A stretch of DNA of 64,000 nucleotides from Raoultibacter massiliensis (lineage in GTDB: Bacteria > Actinomycetota > Coriobacteriia > Coriobacteriales > Eggerthellaceae), in the NCBI RefSeq assembly GCF_900199545.1, contig NZ_LT962671.1, positions 251,499 through 315,498 on the forward strand, written 5' to 3'. Shown here in pieces: positions 55,606-63,835 of this stretch. The notes below the pieces were generated by a model, which saw nothing but the letters and a program-made list of their open reading frames with translations, did no database searches and was not told the DNA's origin. The translations under genes and the position numbers were made by a program. Position 1 is the first letter of the stretch. Every line of letters begins with the position of its first letter.

Positions 55606-55689
55606 GGGTGCCCGGCTTCGGGTCGGGCACCCAGATGCGGTGCAGTCGTTTCGATCGTCGTTTCTGCGAGTCGATTTCTCGCAGAAACG
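55606..55689. repeat. Two hairpins between ferredoxin 1 and MFS 1
   Basis: First hairpin: GGGTGCCCG/CGGGCACCC (55606-55632). Second: 12-bp perfect stem CGTTTCTGCGAG/CTCGCAGAAACG with a 7-base loop (55659-55689). Neither is followed by a T-run. They may attenuate or process the transcript between the enzyme and transporter genes. Confidence 0.6.
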
Positions 55690-55796
55690 ATGAGAGTCAT
55701 CTCTTCGAAAGATTCTTCATGGGGGGAGGAGGCGAGGATCGCTTGCCATGAAGGTCAAGCCCATTGGGGGAATTCAAAAACAATAAGGAGGAAAAC

Positions 55797-57071
55797 ATGA
55801 CTACCGATATAGATGCTCGTAGCAAGAAGAGGGCGCTTGCGGTATTCGTTGGCTGTTGCGTCATGCAGGCGTTTGGTTTGGGCACTATACTGAATTCGTC
55901 TTCAGCGTATTTCGCTGTTGTGCCAGGAGCCGTTGGCCTCGGCATGGGCGAGTTCGCGATGTGGCTTACGTGTTACGGCATCGCTGCCCTGTTCGGCACA
56001 TTCTTCGCGGGAATACTTATTCCAAAGTTTGGCGCGAAGACTGTCATATCAGTCGATGTCGTAATATCGGCTATTGCCGTTGCATGCTTCGCATTTGCGA
56101 CTGAAGCATGGCAATTTGCCGCCCTTGGTGTGGTAATCGGCTTGTCTGGCGGTATGTATTTCCTGTATGCCACGCCGCTGCTCATGAACGCTTGGTTCGG
56201 CAAGAAATACCTTGGCCGTTATTTGGGCATTGCTCAGCTGTTCTCTGGAATTGGCGGAGCCATTTTCCCGCTCGTGTTCACGTCTCTGTTCGGTGTGATC
56301 GGGTATCAGGGAGTGTACTTCCTCAATGCTGTGCTGATCGCATGCATCTTGATCTTCTCATTAACGGTGTTCTGCGAAAACCCGGCGAAGATCGGGCTTC
56401 ATGCATATGGTGCCGAAGAGGATGTCACAAAAGGTTCGGACGAAGCCAAGATTTCGTTCCCTGGCGTTCCTTTGAAGTATGCTTTGCCTACGCTCGCTTT
56501 TGTTTTGTGCTTTATCGGATGTGCCCTTTCCGCTTTTCCGGGCAGCTACAATTCTTACATTCAGGCGAACGCCGTTTCGGTTTTGGGCGATGGTTACCTT
56601 GCTTTCTCCGCAACGCTTATGACTGCTTTGCAGATCGGTTATATCATTTCGACGTTCGTCGCTGGTTTCCTCGCTGACAAGATCGGCATCAAGAAGGTTA
56701 CGATAATCCTGTATGCGATTCTGATCATCTGCTATATTCTGTTCTCGTTCCTGAATTCTCCGTTCGCCCTTCTCGCATGCGCCTTCTTCTTCGGAATGAA
56801 CAATTCTCTTGTAACGATCTCGATTCCCATGCTCGTCAAAGAGTATTTCGGCGACAAAGCGTATGACAAGATTCTTTCGTACTGCATGATGGGAGTCGGC
56901 CTCATGGGGTCTATGGGAGCTCCCGTTATCGGATTCATTTTCGACAGCACGGGTTCCTATAGCGGCACGTTCATCGTCGGTGCTGTCGTCGGAGCCGTGG
57001 CTATCGTCGCGATTCTTGCCGCCTTCCCGTTTGCCAAAAAGGTCCGCGAAGCGCATTGGGCGAACAGCTGA
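55797..57071 (+). CDS. MFS transporter 1
   Basis: 424 residues from ATG 55797 behind AAGGAGG. About twelve hydrophobic helices with a loop near the middle (about 200-235). It resembles the oxalate/formate antiporter-like branch of the major facilitator superfamily. The gene is visibly richer in A/T, including third codon positions, than the Mo-enzyme genes beside it. Placed between the two Mo enzymes, it likely moves substrate or product of one of them. Confidence 0.9.
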   Translation: MTTDIDARSKKRALAVFVGCCVMQAFGLGTILNSSSAYFAVVPGAVGLGMGEFAMWLTCYGIAALFGTFFAGILIPKFGAKTVISVDVVISAIAVACFAFATEAWQFAALGVVIGLSGGMYFLYATPLLMNAWFGKKYLGRYLGIAQLFSGIGGAIFPLVFTSLFGVIGYQGVYFLNAVLIACILIFSLTVFCENPAKIGLHAYGAEEDVTKGSDEAKISFPGVPLKYALPTLAFVLCFIGCALSAFPGSYNSYIQANAVSVLGDGYLAFSATLMTALQIGYIISTFVAGFLADKIGIKKVTIILYAILIICYILFSFLNSPFALLACAFFFGMNNSLVTISIPMLVKEYFGDKAYDKILSYCMMGVGLMGSMGAPVIGFIFDSTGSYSGTFIVGAVVGAVAIVAILAAFPFAKKVREAHWANS

Positions 57072-57225
57072 TGCCCGGACGACTTAATGCTCGATAACGA
57101 CTTAGGGAAAGGGTTGCGTGTATGAACACGAACAAACCGCTTGTTCTCGGTGGGTTTCCGTGGGATACGGGACTTCATCTACCGAGCCGCATGTGGTTCA
57201 TGCCCAACTGATCCTTTGTTTGAGA

Positions 57226-57254
57226 GGCGCCCCCTGCGCGAAAACGCGGGGGGC
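57226..57254. repeat. Hairpin just upstream of MFS 2
   Basis: GGC-CCCCC-GCG arm pairs with CGC-GGGGG-GCC around a CGAAAA-type loop, ending a few bases before the AAGGAGG of MFS 2. It could tune translation of that gene. Confidence 0.5.
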
Positions 57255-57271
57255 CTAAGGAGGTGTTTTCC

Positions 57272-58516
57272 GTGTCTGAAAAAAAGAAGGGCATCCATTA
57301 TGCATGGCTGGTGATGATCGGGTGCTGTTTTCTCCAGGCGGGCGCTTTAGGCGCGATTATGAACTCCGGTGGTATTTTCTTTGTTCCCATCTGCGATGAT
57401 CTTGGGTTTGATCGCGGGGCGATCGCTCTGTACTTGACGTTCTACTTCATTGCGACGACGTTTACGTATCCGCTTGTCGCAAAGTTTCTGCCGAAATGGA
57501 ACTTTCGCGTATTCCTCACCGTGTGCTTTTTGATCATCGCTGCTACAGAGGCATGCATGGGGCTGTTCACCGAATTATGGCAGTGGTACGTAGCGGGAGT
57601 TGTTCTTGGGGTTGCTGGAGCATTGGTGTTTGTCGTGGCGTCGACAGTGCTTATCGAAAACTGGTTCGTCGAAAAGCGCGGCACGGCACTTGGCATCGCA
57701 ATGTGCGGATCGGGGATCGGCGGGGTCATCTTCCCTATGCTCGGCACCTGGTTGATCGAGGTTGTCGGCTGGAGGATGGCGTACCCGACTATAGCCGTCA
57801 TTATCTGCATCATAGTGCTGCCATGGACCATGTTCGTATTCAGGCTAAACCCTTCTGAGCTCGGATTGAAGCCTTATGGAGCCGAAAGGGCCGCCGAACT
57901 CGAGGCCGAGGCGAGCCATGCGAAGGGCATGCCGGCGAAAAAGGCGATCGTTACGTTGGCTTTCGTATGCATCTTTGCCTATGCCGGGATAGAAGCCCTG
58001 TTCAGCGGTTACAACAATCATCTACCTGGATTTGCCGAGTCACTCGGCTACACAGCTGCTTTCGGGGCTGGCATTCTCTCCTTGGCACAGCTTGGCTATA
58101 CGGTTGCGACTCTTGTTATGGGGTGGGTTACCGACAAGATTGGCGTTGCTGCTTCTACGTACATAACTCTTGGCGTTACAGCTGCATCGTTGCTTGGTTT
58201 CTCTTTCCTTCAAGACGAGGTTCCCCTGATGGTGGCTGCATTCGTATTTGGGATGAACTCCGTCATCATCACGATTTCGGTTCCAACGCTTATTTCGGAT
58301 ATTTTCGGCAAGAAATACTTCGCGCAGATTCTTTCGTATTCGCGCATGTCGGGGATCATAGGCTGCTTCGGTGCTGCTGCGGTCGGAGCATGCTATGACA
58401 TTACGGGAAGCTACGTGGGGTCGTTCGTAGCCGGCATCGTCATACTCGTCATCTGCGCCATTCTTGTGGGGGTTGCGCTTACGCAAAAGAAAAAGATCAG
58501 GATGCAGTGGGAGTAA
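57272..58516 (+). CDS. MFS transporter 2
   Basis: 414 residues. Start GTG 57272 is chosen because AAGGAGG (57257-57263) would overlap the earlier in-frame GTG 57263. About twelve hydrophobic helices. The first helix reads HYAWLVMIGCCFLQAGALGA, similar in place and character to MFS 1 (GCCVMQAFGLGT), so the two are distant paralogues with probably different substrates. Like MFS 1, it is richer in A/T than the flanking enzyme genes. Confidence 0.9.
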   Translation: MSEKKKGIHYAWLVMIGCCFLQAGALGAIMNSGGIFFVPICDDLGFDRGAIALYLTFYFIATTFTYPLVAKFLPKWNFRVFLTVCFLIIAATEACMGLFTELWQWYVAGVVLGVAGALVFVVASTVLIENWFVEKRGTALGIAMCGSGIGGVIFPMLGTWLIEVVGWRMAYPTIAVIICIIVLPWTMFVFRLNPSELGLKPYGAERAAELEAEASHAKGMPAKKAIVTLAFVCIFAYAGIEALFSGYNNHLPGFAESLGYTAAFGAGILSLAQLGYTVATLVMGWVTDKIGVAASTYITLGVTAASLLGFSFLQDEVPLMVAAFVFGMNSVIITISVPTLISDIFGKKYFAQILSYSRMSGIIGCFGAAAVGACYDITGSYVGSFVAGIVILVICAILVGVALTQKKKIRMQWE

Positions 58517-58554
58517 CGGCTGTCGCGGCGATTCGTCGATATTTGAATGATTCT

Positions 58555-58605
58555 GGAAAACCGCAGTTCAGTAGCTAAGTCACATCGGCTGATATGCGGT
58601 TTTCC
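58555..58605. repeat. Inverted repeat between MFS 2 and Mo-enzyme 2
   Basis: Perfect 11-base arms GGAAAACCGCA and TGCGGTTTTCC with a 29-base loop, in the 234-base gap. It could be an operator or a terminator for MFS 2; the following TTCCCGCTTC is not a good T-tract. Confidence 0.5.
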
Positions 58606-58750
58606 CGCTTCATACCGTGGGTCTATGACCGTGGTGGGAACAATCAGTCTCGTATTTCGTAGATGTAGCAAGATCGGGCAATGGAAGTATCGCCGCATGC
58701 CTGTACCATGTGCGCCGTCGAATAAAAGACAAGCAAGATAGGGAGGAATC

Positions 58751-61312
58751 ATGGCTGATTACCAAGAGTTTCTTGACGGAGTGGATCGCGAGGCGTACCA
58801 CGAAGGGGAATGGCGGTGGGAAGAAGACGGGTACACCGTCACCCGCACCTACCATTATTCGCCTCCGGGTTGCCATACGTCGTGCGGTATTCTTCTTTAT
58901 ACGAAAGACGGAAAGGTCGAGCGCGTCGAGGGAGATCCTCTCGATCCCTGCACGAACGGCAAGCTGTGCATAAAGTGCCTGACGCTCGACGAGTCGGTGA
59001 ACCATCCCGATCGCCTGAAATACCCCATGCGGCGCGCGGGCGAGCGCGGCGAGAACAAGTGGGAGCGCATTTCGTGGGATGAGGCGTACGACGAGATCGA
59101 GGCGAAGGTCAAGCAGATTTGGGAAACCGACGGCGGCAACGCCATCATCTGCGTGCACGGCACGGGCCGCAACATCAACTGGCAGGTTCCGTTTTTCGGG
59201 CAGGCGGCGCTGAAGACGCCGAACATCTCGACGTTCGGATTCACCGGATTCTCCTGCTACATGCCGCGCATCTGCGGCTCCATCGCGCCGTTCGGTGATT
59301 TTCCGATCGTCGACGCTTCCGAGACCCATGAGGACCGCTACAACAATCCCGAGTGGGTTCCGCCCGAGGTGCTCGTCGTTTGGGGCAACGAGCCTTTGGC
59401 TTCGAACGCCGACGGCTACATCGGCCACTGGCTCGTGCAGTGCGTGCAGATGGGAACCAAAATCATATCCATCGATCCGCGTCTGACCTGGTGGGGCGCT
59501 CGGGCCGAATACTGGCTGCAGATTCGGCCCGGCACCGATGCGGCGCTCGGCTGCGCGTGGTTGAACGTCATCATCGAAGAGGGCCTCTACGATGCCGATT
59601 ACGTGGCTTCGTGGTGCGCCGGCTTCGAAGAGCTGGCGGAATCGGTGAAGGACACGACTCCCGAGTGGGCCGCTCCCATCTGCGATCTCGATGCCGATGA
59701 CATCCGCGCTTCGGCCCGATTGTACGCAAGCGCCAAGCCGGGTGCCATCCAGTGGGGCCTGGCATTCGATCAGCAGCTTTCGGCCATGGCTCTCTGCCTT
59801 GCCGGATGCGACCTCATGGCGCTGTGCGGAAACGTCGATGTGCCCGGCGGCAACATTCTCGTGCACAACGCGTTCGAGATCAATGCGGGATACGCTTCGG
59901 GCGAGCATCTGACTCCCGCCGAATGGCGCGCTAAGAAGCTCAACAACAACTTCGCGCTTTCGGTCGAGGGCGGCGATTTCGTTGCCCATGCGAGCTCGGA
60001 TGGCTTGCTGCAGGCAATCGAGGACGGCTTCCCGTATCCGATCAAGATGATGTGGATACAATCGTCCAATACGCTGTCCTGCCCGAGCCAGGACGCACCC
60101 CGCGTGATGAAGGCCATGCAGAACATACCGTTCATCGTGAACGCCGATCCGTACGTGACGCCGACGTCGGTGGCGCTTGCCGACATCATCCTTCCCGTGG
60201 CGATGAGCGCCGAGCGCAATTCGGCTCGCACGTGGTGGTCGCCGTGCCGCGCCATGGTGAAGGTATCGGATTTCTACGAAGCCAAATCCGACGAGCAGAT
60301 CATCCTGGAGCTCGGCAAGCGTTTGAACCCCGAGGTGTTCGATCAGTGGGAGACCGATATCGATTGGCTGAACTGGTATCTCCATGACGGAACCGGATCG
60401 TTTTCCGCGACCACCGAGGCAACCGACCAGGGTGGCGCCAAGAACTCGGGCAAGACGCTCTTCACGGCATCGTGGGACGAGCTCGTGCGCGATCCGAGCA
60501 TGCTGGGCCACAGCTACGACGAATTCAACGCCACCTACAACAAGGCCGAGAAGGGGATGTTCCGCCCCGACGGCTCGATCGGCTACGGAACGCCTTCGGG
60601 CCGGCTGGAGCTTGCGCCCATGCTCTACCAATACTGGGGCTTGAGCACGACGCCGTTCCACACCGAACCGCCCGAGAGCCCGATCTCGACGCCGGAGCTC
60701 ATGGCGGATTACCCGCTGATACTCACCTGCGGCGGCCGCTCGTTCGAGTTCTTCCATTCCGAGCATCGCCAGCTGCCGACGATGCGCGAACTGCACCCGC
60801 AGCCGCGTGTACTCGTCAACCCGGCGACGGCCGAGAAGTACGGCATCCAGGATGGGCAGTGGGTCTGGATAGAAAACGACCATGGCAGGTTCAAACAGAT
60901 AGCCAAAGTGTCGCCGGTGGTCAACGAGAAGACGGTTCACGCCGAACACGGTTGGTGGTTCCCCGAAACCGAACCGTCGGCTCCCTATCTGTTCGGCACG
61001 TTCGAATCGAATCCGAACAACTGCACCAAGGCGTTCGTGACGGGGCAGGGCGGCGTCGGGTCGCCGATCAAGGGAATGATCTGCAAGATCTATCCCGTGC
61101 GTGCAGGGGATACGATGCCGTATCAGCAGATCGCCGAAACGGGCAACTTCCCCTGGTATGAAAAAGTGGAATCGCCTCGCCAGGATGAAATCGACCGCTT
61201 CCATGCGGCGCTTGGGCAGGGCATGGAATACGACGTTATGTCCAACCAGCTCATCGATCCGTCGACGGGCGAGCGCACCGATCTGAAGACCGGCGCCAAG
61301 GTTGAGGCGTAG
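58751..61312 (+). CDS. Molybdopterin (bis-MGD) oxidoreductase, soluble, Mo-enzyme 2
   Basis: 853 residues, ATG behind AGGGAGGAATC. It is a clear paralogue of Mo-enzyme 1: both begin MADYQEFLD, keep Cys41/45/73/76 and share GERGENKWERI and GTGRNINWQVPF. It carries an extra Cys67 and a C-terminal extension of about 50 residues (from about 800) absent from enzyme 1. TGFSCYMPRICGS aligns with the possible Mo-ligand segment of enzyme 1. No Tat signal. Ferredoxin 2 follows after 27 bases. The substrate is unknown; divergence in the middle of the protein suggests a different one from enzyme 1. Confidence 0.9.
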   Translation: MADYQEFLDGVDREAYHEGEWRWEEDGYTVTRTYHYSPPGCHTSCGILLYTKDGKVERVEGDPLDPCTNGKLCIKCLTLDESVNHPDRLKYPMRRAGERGENKWERISWDEAYDEIEAKVKQIWETDGGNAIICVHGTGRNINWQVPFFGQAALKTPNISTFGFTGFSCYMPRICGSIAPFGDFPIVDASETHEDRYNNPEWVPPEVLVVWGNEPLASNADGYIGHWLVQCVQMGTKIISIDPRLTWWGARAEYWLQIRPGTDAALGCAWLNVIIEEGLYDADYVASWCAGFEELAESVKDTTPEWAAPICDLDADDIRASARLYASAKPGAIQWGLAFDQQLSAMALCLAGCDLMALCGNVDVPGGNILVHNAFEINAGYASGEHLTPAEWRAKKLNNNFALSVEGGDFVAHASSDGLLQAIEDGFPYPIKMMWIQSSNTLSCPSQDAPRVMKAMQNIPFIVNADPYVTPTSVALADIILPVAMSAERNSARTWWSPCRAMVKVSDFYEAKSDEQIILELGKRLNPEVFDQWETDIDWLNWYLHDGTGSFSATTEATDQGGAKNSGKTLFTASWDELVRDPSMLGHSYDEFNATYNKAEKGMFRPDGSIGYGTPSGRLELAPMLYQYWGLSTTPFHTEPPESPISTPELMADYPLILTCGGRSFEFFHSEHRQLPTMRELHPQPRVLVNPATAEKYGIQDGQWVWIENDHGRFKQIAKVSPVVNEKTVHAEHGWWFPETEPSAPYLFGTFESNPNNCTKAFVTGQGGVGSPIKGMICKIYPVRAGDTMPYQQIAETGNFPWYEKVESPRQDEIDRFHAALGQGMEYDVMSNQLIDPSTGERTDLKTGAKVEA

Positions 61313-61339
61313 CGGGGACAAGGCGAGGAGGAACAGACA

Positions 61340-61681
61340 ATGACCAAGGCGATTCTCATCAACTACGAGTACTGCACGGGCTGCCATTCCTGCGAGGTGG
61401 CCTGCAAGAAGGAGCTCGGGCTTTCCGCCGGGGAGTTCGGCATAAAGCTCACCGAGACGGGCCCCTACGCCTACGGGGGCAAGGCCGGCCCGGACCGCTG
61501 GGAGTGGACGTGGCTGCCCGTGATCACCAAGGCCTGCGACATGTGCGAGTCGCGCACGGAGAAGGGCAAGATGCCCATGTGCGTGCAGCACTGCCAGGCG
61601 TGGTGCATGTACTACGGGGAGGCCGACGAGCTCGTCAAGAAGATGGACGGCCAGACCCGCTGGGCGCTCTACACCAGGTAG
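61340..61681 (+). CDS. 4Fe-4S ferredoxin-like electron-transfer subunit (copy 2, identical to copy 1)
   Basis: 113 residues, identical in every residue and every base to the gene at 55255, including the 14 bases before the ATG. The two flanks diverge immediately outside that tract. It presumably serves Mo-enzyme 2 in the same way. A terminator follows at once. Confidence 0.93.
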   Translation: MTKAILINYEYCTGCHSCEVACKKELGLSAGEFGIKLTETGPYAYGGKAGPDRWEWTWLPVITKACDMCESRTEKGKMPMCVQHCQAWCMYYGEADELVKKMDGQTRWALYTR

Positions 61682-61688
61682 AATAAAT

Positions 61689-61727
61689 CAGGCGCTCGGT
61701 TCCAGATACCGGGCGCCTGCCTCTTTT
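61689..61727 (+). terminator. Terminator after ferredoxin 2
   Basis: CAGGCGC-CGGT arm pairs with ACCG-GCGCCTG around a 7-base loop; CCTCTTTT follows. It separates the enzyme operon from the next LuxR gene. Confidence 0.8.
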
Positions 61728-61768
61728 GCTTCAATATAGACGAGCGGCGATTCTGCACGGGGGTAGTG

Positions 61769-63283
61769 ATGGCCGAACATGGAAAAGAGACGACCGCCTT
61801 CGGCATGTCTGCCGAAGGCGCCCGCATGCAGGGGCTCATTGTGGGGTGTCTCGGGTATGGATTGTTTCTCAGCTGGATGTGGATCGTGTACTTCAGCAAT
61901 TTTGCGGTGTCCCATGCAGGTATGGATGCGGGTCATGCTTCGCAATTGCGGGTGATAATGCTTGTCGCGCTTGGCATCTCTCTGCCGGTTCTCGGCATAT
62001 GCGAGAGATTCTTCGTTACGCGCAAAGGGATTGTGACGTCCGCTCTCGCATCGGTTGCTCTTTGCCCCCTTGCATCGCTTGCCGCTTTGGCGTTTCCTTG
62101 CGAATGCGCCGACCAATGCCCTCTTTTTTGCCAATGCGCGGCGATGGTCGTTCAGGAGGTCTCATGGGCTTTATCGGGGATCGGCTATGCTTTCCTCATG
62201 GTTTACTGGGTTTGGTTTCTCGTGGCTTTGGGAAAAATGACGAAACACTCGATCATCATCGCATCGACCATGGTCGTCTCGTCCGCGGTCTTCTTTTCCG
62301 CCACTTTGCTGCTTCCCGCGGTGTCTGTAGCCGTCCACGCGCTGCTGCCGGTGCTGTCGGTCCTCTGTTCGATGTTCTCCCATCGGCGTCTGGCGGTCAC
62401 GACCGAGGGAATCGCAATCAAGAAGACGATGCCCTCGGTTGCTTCCGATTCTGCAAACGCGAAATTGTCGAAAAGAACGTTGACGATGACTTGGTTTTCG
62501 GGGGTTGCGCTCGGGTTTTGTGGGCATACGGTGACGACGAGCTTTTACGCTGTGTGGGCCGACGTGCTCCTCTCGGCCCTTTTCGTCGTTGCATCGCTGG
62601 TTATGCTTTTCATCGTGAGGCGATGCGGGGGGTATCGCTACGGTGACCTTTTATGGCTTTATGTGCCGATAGCAACGTTCTGCCTTATTCCCATGTGTCT
62701 GGTTGGCGGCATGGGAAGAGCTTTCTTTGCCTGCGTTCTCGTCGCTGCATTGACTGCTTACAGCTTCGCTGACCTTGATGTGCTGGTAAAAGACATGGCA
62801 AGTGCCGCTCCCCATATTACTAAGGTGATGGCGTTTGGCCGGATTGGCAACGTTGCCGGGCTCGCCGTAGGGTGGCTGGTCGCTGGTTTTGCCTACGGGA
62901 TGGAATCAGTGGTTTCCGATGCGTTTACCGTAGCCTGCCTTGGGCTTGTGCTCGTATTGGTCGCTGCTTCGACGTACGTGTTTCGGGGATCGGGTTTTCT
63001 CGCATCGCCGACCGTCATCGAGAAGACGGCGGATGATCGATACGAGCGGCAGTGCGTTTTGTTCGCCGAAAGATACGGGCTGACCGAGCGTCAGCTTGAC
63101 GTGCTTCGGTTGCTTGGTCGCGGAAGGACGGCAACGACCATTCAGGACAAGCTGTTCATTTCGGAGTCGACGGCGAAAACCCATATTTACAACATATACC
63201 AAAAAGTCGGGATTCATACGCAGAGGGAGTTAATGGATCTGCTCGACGATACGAATCCCGAAGCTGCCGAGGCGCAATCCTAG
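61769..63283 (+). CDS. LuxR-family regulator with polytopic membrane domain (copy 5)
   Basis: 504 residues from ATG 61769 (GGGGGT upstream; GTG 61766 is an alternative). About ten to twelve hydrophobic helices (20-405) are followed by a LuxR HTH at about 433-504 (GLTERQLDVLRLLGRGRT, STAKTHIYNIYQKVGI). It lies directly after the second Mo-enzyme operon, in the same direction but behind a terminator. Its stop overlaps the stop of the convergent small gene (CTAG). Confidence 0.9.
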   Translation: MAEHGKETTAFGMSAEGARMQGLIVGCLGYGLFLSWMWIVYFSNFAVSHAGMDAGHASQLRVIMLVALGISLPVLGICERFFVTRKGIVTSALASVALCPLASLAALAFPCECADQCPLFCQCAAMVVQEVSWALSGIGYAFLMVYWVWFLVALGKMTKHSIIIASTMVVSSAVFFSATLLLPAVSVAVHALLPVLSVLCSMFSHRRLAVTTEGIAIKKTMPSVASDSANAKLSKRTLTMTWFSGVALGFCGHTVTTSFYAVWADVLLSALFVVASLVMLFIVRRCGGYRYGDLLWLYVPIATFCLIPMCLVGGMGRAFFACVLVAALTAYSFADLDVLVKDMASAAPHITKVMAFGRIGNVAGLAVGWLVAGFAYGMESVVSDAFTVACLGLVLVLVAASTYVFRGSGFLASPTVIEKTADDRYERQCVLFAERYGLTERQLDVLRLLGRGRTATTIQDKLFISESTAKTHIYNIYQKVGIHTQRELMDLLDDTNPEAAEAQS

Positions 63284-63720
63284 TCGTTGCTTTCGTATAG
63301 GTGGTAAAGCCGCTCGATGAGCTCGGAGATTTTGGTTATCTCTGCTGCTTCATCGGGAGTTACGGAAACGCCCAGATCTCGGTTCAGGGCCATGATGAGC
63401 AGTATCTTTTTCGTCATGACCGCTGAGGTTCCTCCGCATTTCGCTTCCATGTCGATGCTCGAGAGTTCGGGAATCGATACGCCGAGAGCGCGGGCGAGGT
63501 TCATCTGCCCGAGGACGTTGAGAGAATCGGGCATCTCGTCTTTCGGCTCGAGGAGCATTCTTGTACGGATGTATGATCTGACGGAAGCGTCGAACTCGTC
63601 TGCCGAAGGACGCGGTTTGCTCTTCAGGGTTTCGGCGATTGCCTTGGCCTTTTTCTCGGCCTCTTCGTAGCGCAACTCAAGCGCCCTGTCGCGCCGTCCC
63701 GGGCCCATGTTGTATTCCAC
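63280..63720 (-). CDS. Unknown protein with acyl-carrier-protein-like C-terminal domain
   Basis: 146 residues, soluble, helical. The N-terminal 70 residues are charged. The C-terminal 60 read like an acyl carrier protein: KKILLIMALNRDLGVSVTPD and EAAEITKISELIERLYHLYE match its helices II to IV. The usual GADSL loop with the phosphopantetheine Ser is replaced by KCGGTSAVM, in which a Ser aligns but the preceding Asp is missing. Whether it is modified is unknown. AAGGAGG precedes the ATG. It stands alone between a LuxR gene and an unrecognised gene on the same strand. Confidence 0.7.
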   Translation of the reverse strand: MEYNMGPGRRDRALELRYEEAEKKAKAIAETLKSKPRPSADEFDASVRSYIRTRMLLEPKDEMPDSLNVLGQMNLARALGVSIPELSSIDMEAKCGGTSAVMTKKILLIMALNRDLGVSVTPDEAAEITKISELIERLYHLYESND

Positions 63721-63786
63721 GGATCCTCCTTGTCTGGATTGACGAATTCTTGGTATAGAGAGTGTGTTTGGTTTTGCAGTCCGCCG

Positions 63787-63815
63787 GCGAGCGGAGCCGC
63801 TGGGGTTCCGCTCGC
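63787..63815. terminator. Hairpin after the right-edge gene
   Basis: 9-bp perfect stem GCGAGCGGA/TCCGCTCGC with an 11-base loop, 20 bases past the stop of the partial right-edge gene (minus strand). No T-tract follows. Confidence 0.4.
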
Positions 63816-63835
63816 ATCGCGTGCAGGTTCTGCGA

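Noticed and set aside
52716..61591. Very long minus-strand frames (853 and 993 codons) opposite the two Mo enzymes
   Set aside because: Both are mirror frames of strongly G/C-biased genes. Their shared N-terminus merely reflects the identical ferredoxin DNA on the other strand.
63280..63283. Overlapping stop codons of LuxR copy 5 and the ACP-like gene
   Set aside because: CTAG is its own complement, so convergent TAG stops overlap naturally; not unusual.
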